Shown one piece after another: positions 4,666-6,562 of a stretch of DNA of 6,562 nucleotides. Under the pieces are notes generated by a model. The model made no database searches and was not told the DNA's origin. It saw only the letters and a program-made list of their open reading frames with translations. The position numbers and the translations under genes were made by a program. This DNA is from a bacterium. Its GTDB lineage: Bacteria; Krumholzibacteriota; Krumholzibacteriia; WVZY01. The DNA lies in the NCBI GenBank assembly GCA_027296025.1, contig JAPUJU010000137.1, positions 1 through 6,562 of the forward strand, written 5' to 3'. Position 1 is the first letter of the stretch, and every line of letters begins with the position of its first letter.

Positions 4666-6562
4666 CTATTCCGGCTCACAGGAGAAAGTCTCCGGATTAC
4701 ACACCTGGCCGCTGGGGCAGGGGATTAGCGCGCAAATATCCGAAAAGTCGGGGATGTCCGGAATGTCGGGGATGTCAGGTATTTCTGGAAGTTCTGGTAG
4801 ATCCGGTACGTCGAGATTCGTGAACGCCCTTAAAACGCCGGCCACCCCCACCGTGTGGACGACGCCATTGCCCGCCACGCGCCGTAGCGGCACGGAGACT
4901 AATCCGGTCCGCTGTCGGAAAAATGAAATGCTCGTCGAGTTGGAATCGACCTCCTCAGGTAGCAGGGCCATGGCGCCGGCCGGGATGGTGCCCGTCCCGT
5001 CATCGGCGAATTCACAGGAAATCGTCGTGATGTTCGACGTGGAGCTGATCGTCCCGTCGGGATTACTGACGATGTCAAAGGTCGACCGCGATACCGATAC
5101 CCCGACCGTGTCGTCGGGGCTGCCCGCGATCCACAAAATGTCCCACGCCATGCTCGTGTCCAGCGTGAGGCTGTCGGCCGACAGGTCGGGCGAGGTCACC
5201 AGAATCTCGTCGGGGATTTCGACGGATGCGCTGAAGGGACCGATGTCCGCTCCGCCGGGGAAACTGAAGTCGATTGTCTGCCCGCCGCCGAAGCCAAGAG
5301 CGATCAGTTGGTCCGAGGACTCGCTCGGCGAGAACAGGCCGGCGAGAAATGGCGCCGGCGGGTCCGTACTGCTGGGGTCGCCGCGCAGTAGGTTCACGCT
5401 TGCGGTGCCGTTGGAAGCCACGCCGGGTTCGCCGGGGTCGAGAGCGCCCAGGCCGCCGAAGTCGAGGTCCGTCGTGGGGTCGAAATCATCTTCGCCCGAA
5501 ATAGTAAACGTCCGCGTCAATACCGTGCAACTGCCGATATCCTGCGACTCGGTCTCTGCGCCGGGGAAGGCCGCGCCGAGTCCCAAGTTTTCGAGTTCTC
5601 CCGCATCGGCCACTAGGAAAGATCCCTGAAGCGTGAAAGTTTCGGATTCTCCCACGAAGTCCAGAATCAGGGTTAGCGTCTGGGCAACCAGCGTGCCTAC
5701 GTCGTCTCCGTCGTCGGGGAGCGTCAGCGCCAGGTCGGCCTGTGCGCAGGCGCCACTACCGCAGGCTGCCGAAACCGGGGTCACCACCGATACCGAAGGT
5801 CGCCCCTGGGAAAACACGAAGACCTCCTGTCCGCCCACGGCCGCGGCACAAAACCTGCCATCGCCGTTCGTTGTCGTCGTCTCGCCGGGTACGACGAAGA
5901 CTGTGACGCCGGCGGCCGGCGTTCCATCTTCATTGCGCACCGTACCACTTACGCAGGCGTCAAGGCTGACGGAGACCTCGCCGACGTCCGTACATGGTCC
6001 CGCCGGACAATCTGCCGGAGTGTCCGAAACTGCGACCTCCTGCGTGACGACTGGCGCGGCCGACCCGTTTAGCCGAATATCGAGCCGTACGATCGACCCG
6101 CGTTTCACCTCGACACAGAAAGTTCCGTCTCCTTCACTCCGGACCATACTCGTTCCGTTGTAGTCCACACCGACGGCCGAAACCTCCGCGCCGGCGACAG
6201 GACTGTCGTCAAAGACGACGCGCCCGCTTATGCAAGTCTTGTCCGCCAATGGGGCATCACAGTTCCACGAACTGAAGTGGTCGACCGTGGCGAACCACGC
6301 CAAGCGGCCCGATCCGTCAGTGGCCGCTCCGATCGTCCCCGTGCCTGCCTCCTCCCACATTGCGGTTTCCTCGACGAATTCCCAGAGCGGAATCGTTTCG
6401 CCCACCGCGAATCGGTCTTGGGAATTGTCCGGCAGCACGTACTCGATGTCCGCGGTGCTACCGGGCGCGAGGTTTACTTCTTCTCCGTCCTGGGTCAGTT
6501 CGTAAATCGCGAACCCGAAAGACTCGAGCGTCGTCAACCCGCCGGTCGCGGTTTCGGCGTCT
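4666..6562 (-). CDS. Large secreted multi-domain surface protein, C-terminal part (runs off right edge)
   Basis: The 631 residues before the TAG at 4666 are visible. The frame is open to the edge, so the TTG at 6537 is not a real start. Numbering from the edge: 1-101 resembles the region of bacterial surface proteins with IPLWEF, a Trp-Glu-Glu motif and HFSSWNCD, usually before carboxypeptidase-regulatory-like repeats; 109-200 and 202-283 are two such domains (CISGRV and CVSGTV, each with a GDG.FC motif), beta-sandwiches like SpaA/Cna-B folds; 288-543 is a beta-rich region including GGADIGPFSASVEIP and a later IPAGAMALLP, a pattern I associate with exported proteins of acidobacteria and planctomycetes; 585-608 is a P-D/E triad repeat; 610-631 is a tail with four cysteines (610, 615, 621, 628) and CPSGQVCNP. 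Cysteine pairs suggest disulfides and an extracytoplasmic site. No enzyme motif, LPxTG or PEP-CTERM tail is visible. An adhesive or structural surface role is inferred. Confidence 0.8.
   Translation of the reverse strand, partial: DAETATGGLTTLESFGFAIYELTQDGEEVNLAPGSTADIEYVLPDNSQDRFAVGETIPLWEFVEETAMWEEAGTGTIGAATDGSGRLAWFATVDHFSSWNCDAPLADKTCISGRVVFDDSPVAGAEVSAVGVDYNGTSMVRSEGDGTFCVEVKRGSIVRLDIRLNGSAAPVVTQEVAVSDTPADCPAGPCTDVGEVSVSLDACVSGTVRNEDGTPAAGVTVFVVPGETTTTNGDGRFCAAAVGGQEVFVFSQGRPSVSVVTPVSAACGSGACAQADLALTLPDDGDDVGTLVAQTLTLILDFVGESETFTLQGSFLVADAGELENLGLGAAFPGAETESQDIGSCTVLTRTFTISGEDDFDPTTDLDFGGLGALDPGEPGVASNGTASVNLLRGDPSSTDPPAPFLAGLFSPSESSDQLIALGFGGGQTIDFSFPGGADIGPFSASVEIPDEILVTSPDLSADSLTLDTSMAWDILWIAGSPDDTVGVSVSRSTFDIVSNPDGTISSTSNITTISCEFADDGTGTIPAGAMALLPEEVDSNSTSISFFRQRTGLVSVPLRRVAGNGVVHTVGVAGVLRAFTNLDVPDLPELPEIPDIPDIPDIPDFSDICALIPCPSGQVCNPETFSCEPE
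4738..4809 (-). repeat. Eight tandem 9-bp units encoding Pro-Asp/Glu triads
   Basis: The units read VPD, LPE, LPE, IPD, IPD, IPD, IPD, FSD. The central IPD copies differ only at synonymous positions (for example CCC/CCG and ATC/ATT), so the repeat looks recently amplified and could vary in number between strains. The protein segment is rigid, acidic and polyproline-like, a likely spacer between the beta domains and the Cys-rich tail. Confidence 0.75.

Noticed and set aside
4262..5629. A 455-codon open frame on the plus strand opposite the surface protein
   Set aside because: Most of it is the reverse complement of a clearly domain-structured minus-strand gene. Its own translation is Ser/Arg/Pro-rich without domains, and its start lacks a ribosome binding site.

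Overview
The window comes from a bacterial chromosome of moderately high GC. The gene types fit an environmental planctomycete- or acidobacterium-like lineage: a secreted serine hydrolase with its own N-terminal domain, a small winged-helix regulator starting 'MPRERE', a hybrid histidine kinase, an NHL-repeat protein and a large multi-domain surface protein. This taxonomic guess rests on protein style only and is tentative. Five protein genes can be supported, two of them cut by the window edges. No tRNA, rRNA, CRISPR array, insertion sequence or phage gene was seen.

Layout, left to right. (1) 1-558, minus: the first 186 codons of an exported beta-lactamase-family (penicillin-binding-like) serine hydrolase that runs off the left edge. 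(2) 559-742: a 184-bp divergent intergenic region with an extended -10 promoter facing right. (3) 743-1300, plus: a winged-helix (ArsR/HTH_20-like) transcriptional regulator. (4) 1301-1406: a short convergent gap with two weak hairpins. (5) 1407-3428, minus: a complete membrane-bound hybrid sensor histidine kinase (two membrane segments, HAMP, HisKA, HATPase_c, receiver). (6) 3510-3755, minus: a short exported protein with one NHL beta-propeller repeat that stops at the repeat boundary, probably a truncated gene. It lies 81 bp upstream of the kinase on the same strand. (7) About 3770-4665: roughly 900 bp with no supportable gene and a few hairpins. (8) 4666-6562, minus: the C-terminal 631 residues of a large secreted, beta-rich protein with two carboxypeptidase-regulatory-like (SpaA/Cna-B-like) domains, a Pro-Asp/Glu triad repeat and a Cys-rich tail. 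Its N-terminus lies off the right edge.

How they may work together: the winged-helix regulator and the serine hydrolase are divergent and share one intergenic region, so local control of the hydrolase is the simplest inference. The NHL remnant and the kinase may form one transcription unit. The kinase has no visible response regulator with an output domain beside it, so its phosphorelay must end elsewhere. Nothing in the window links the surface protein to the other genes beyond shared strand. I found no clear evidence of a new multi-gene system. The items most worth a second look are the single-repeat NHL gene next to the kinase and the unusual tail of the surface protein.
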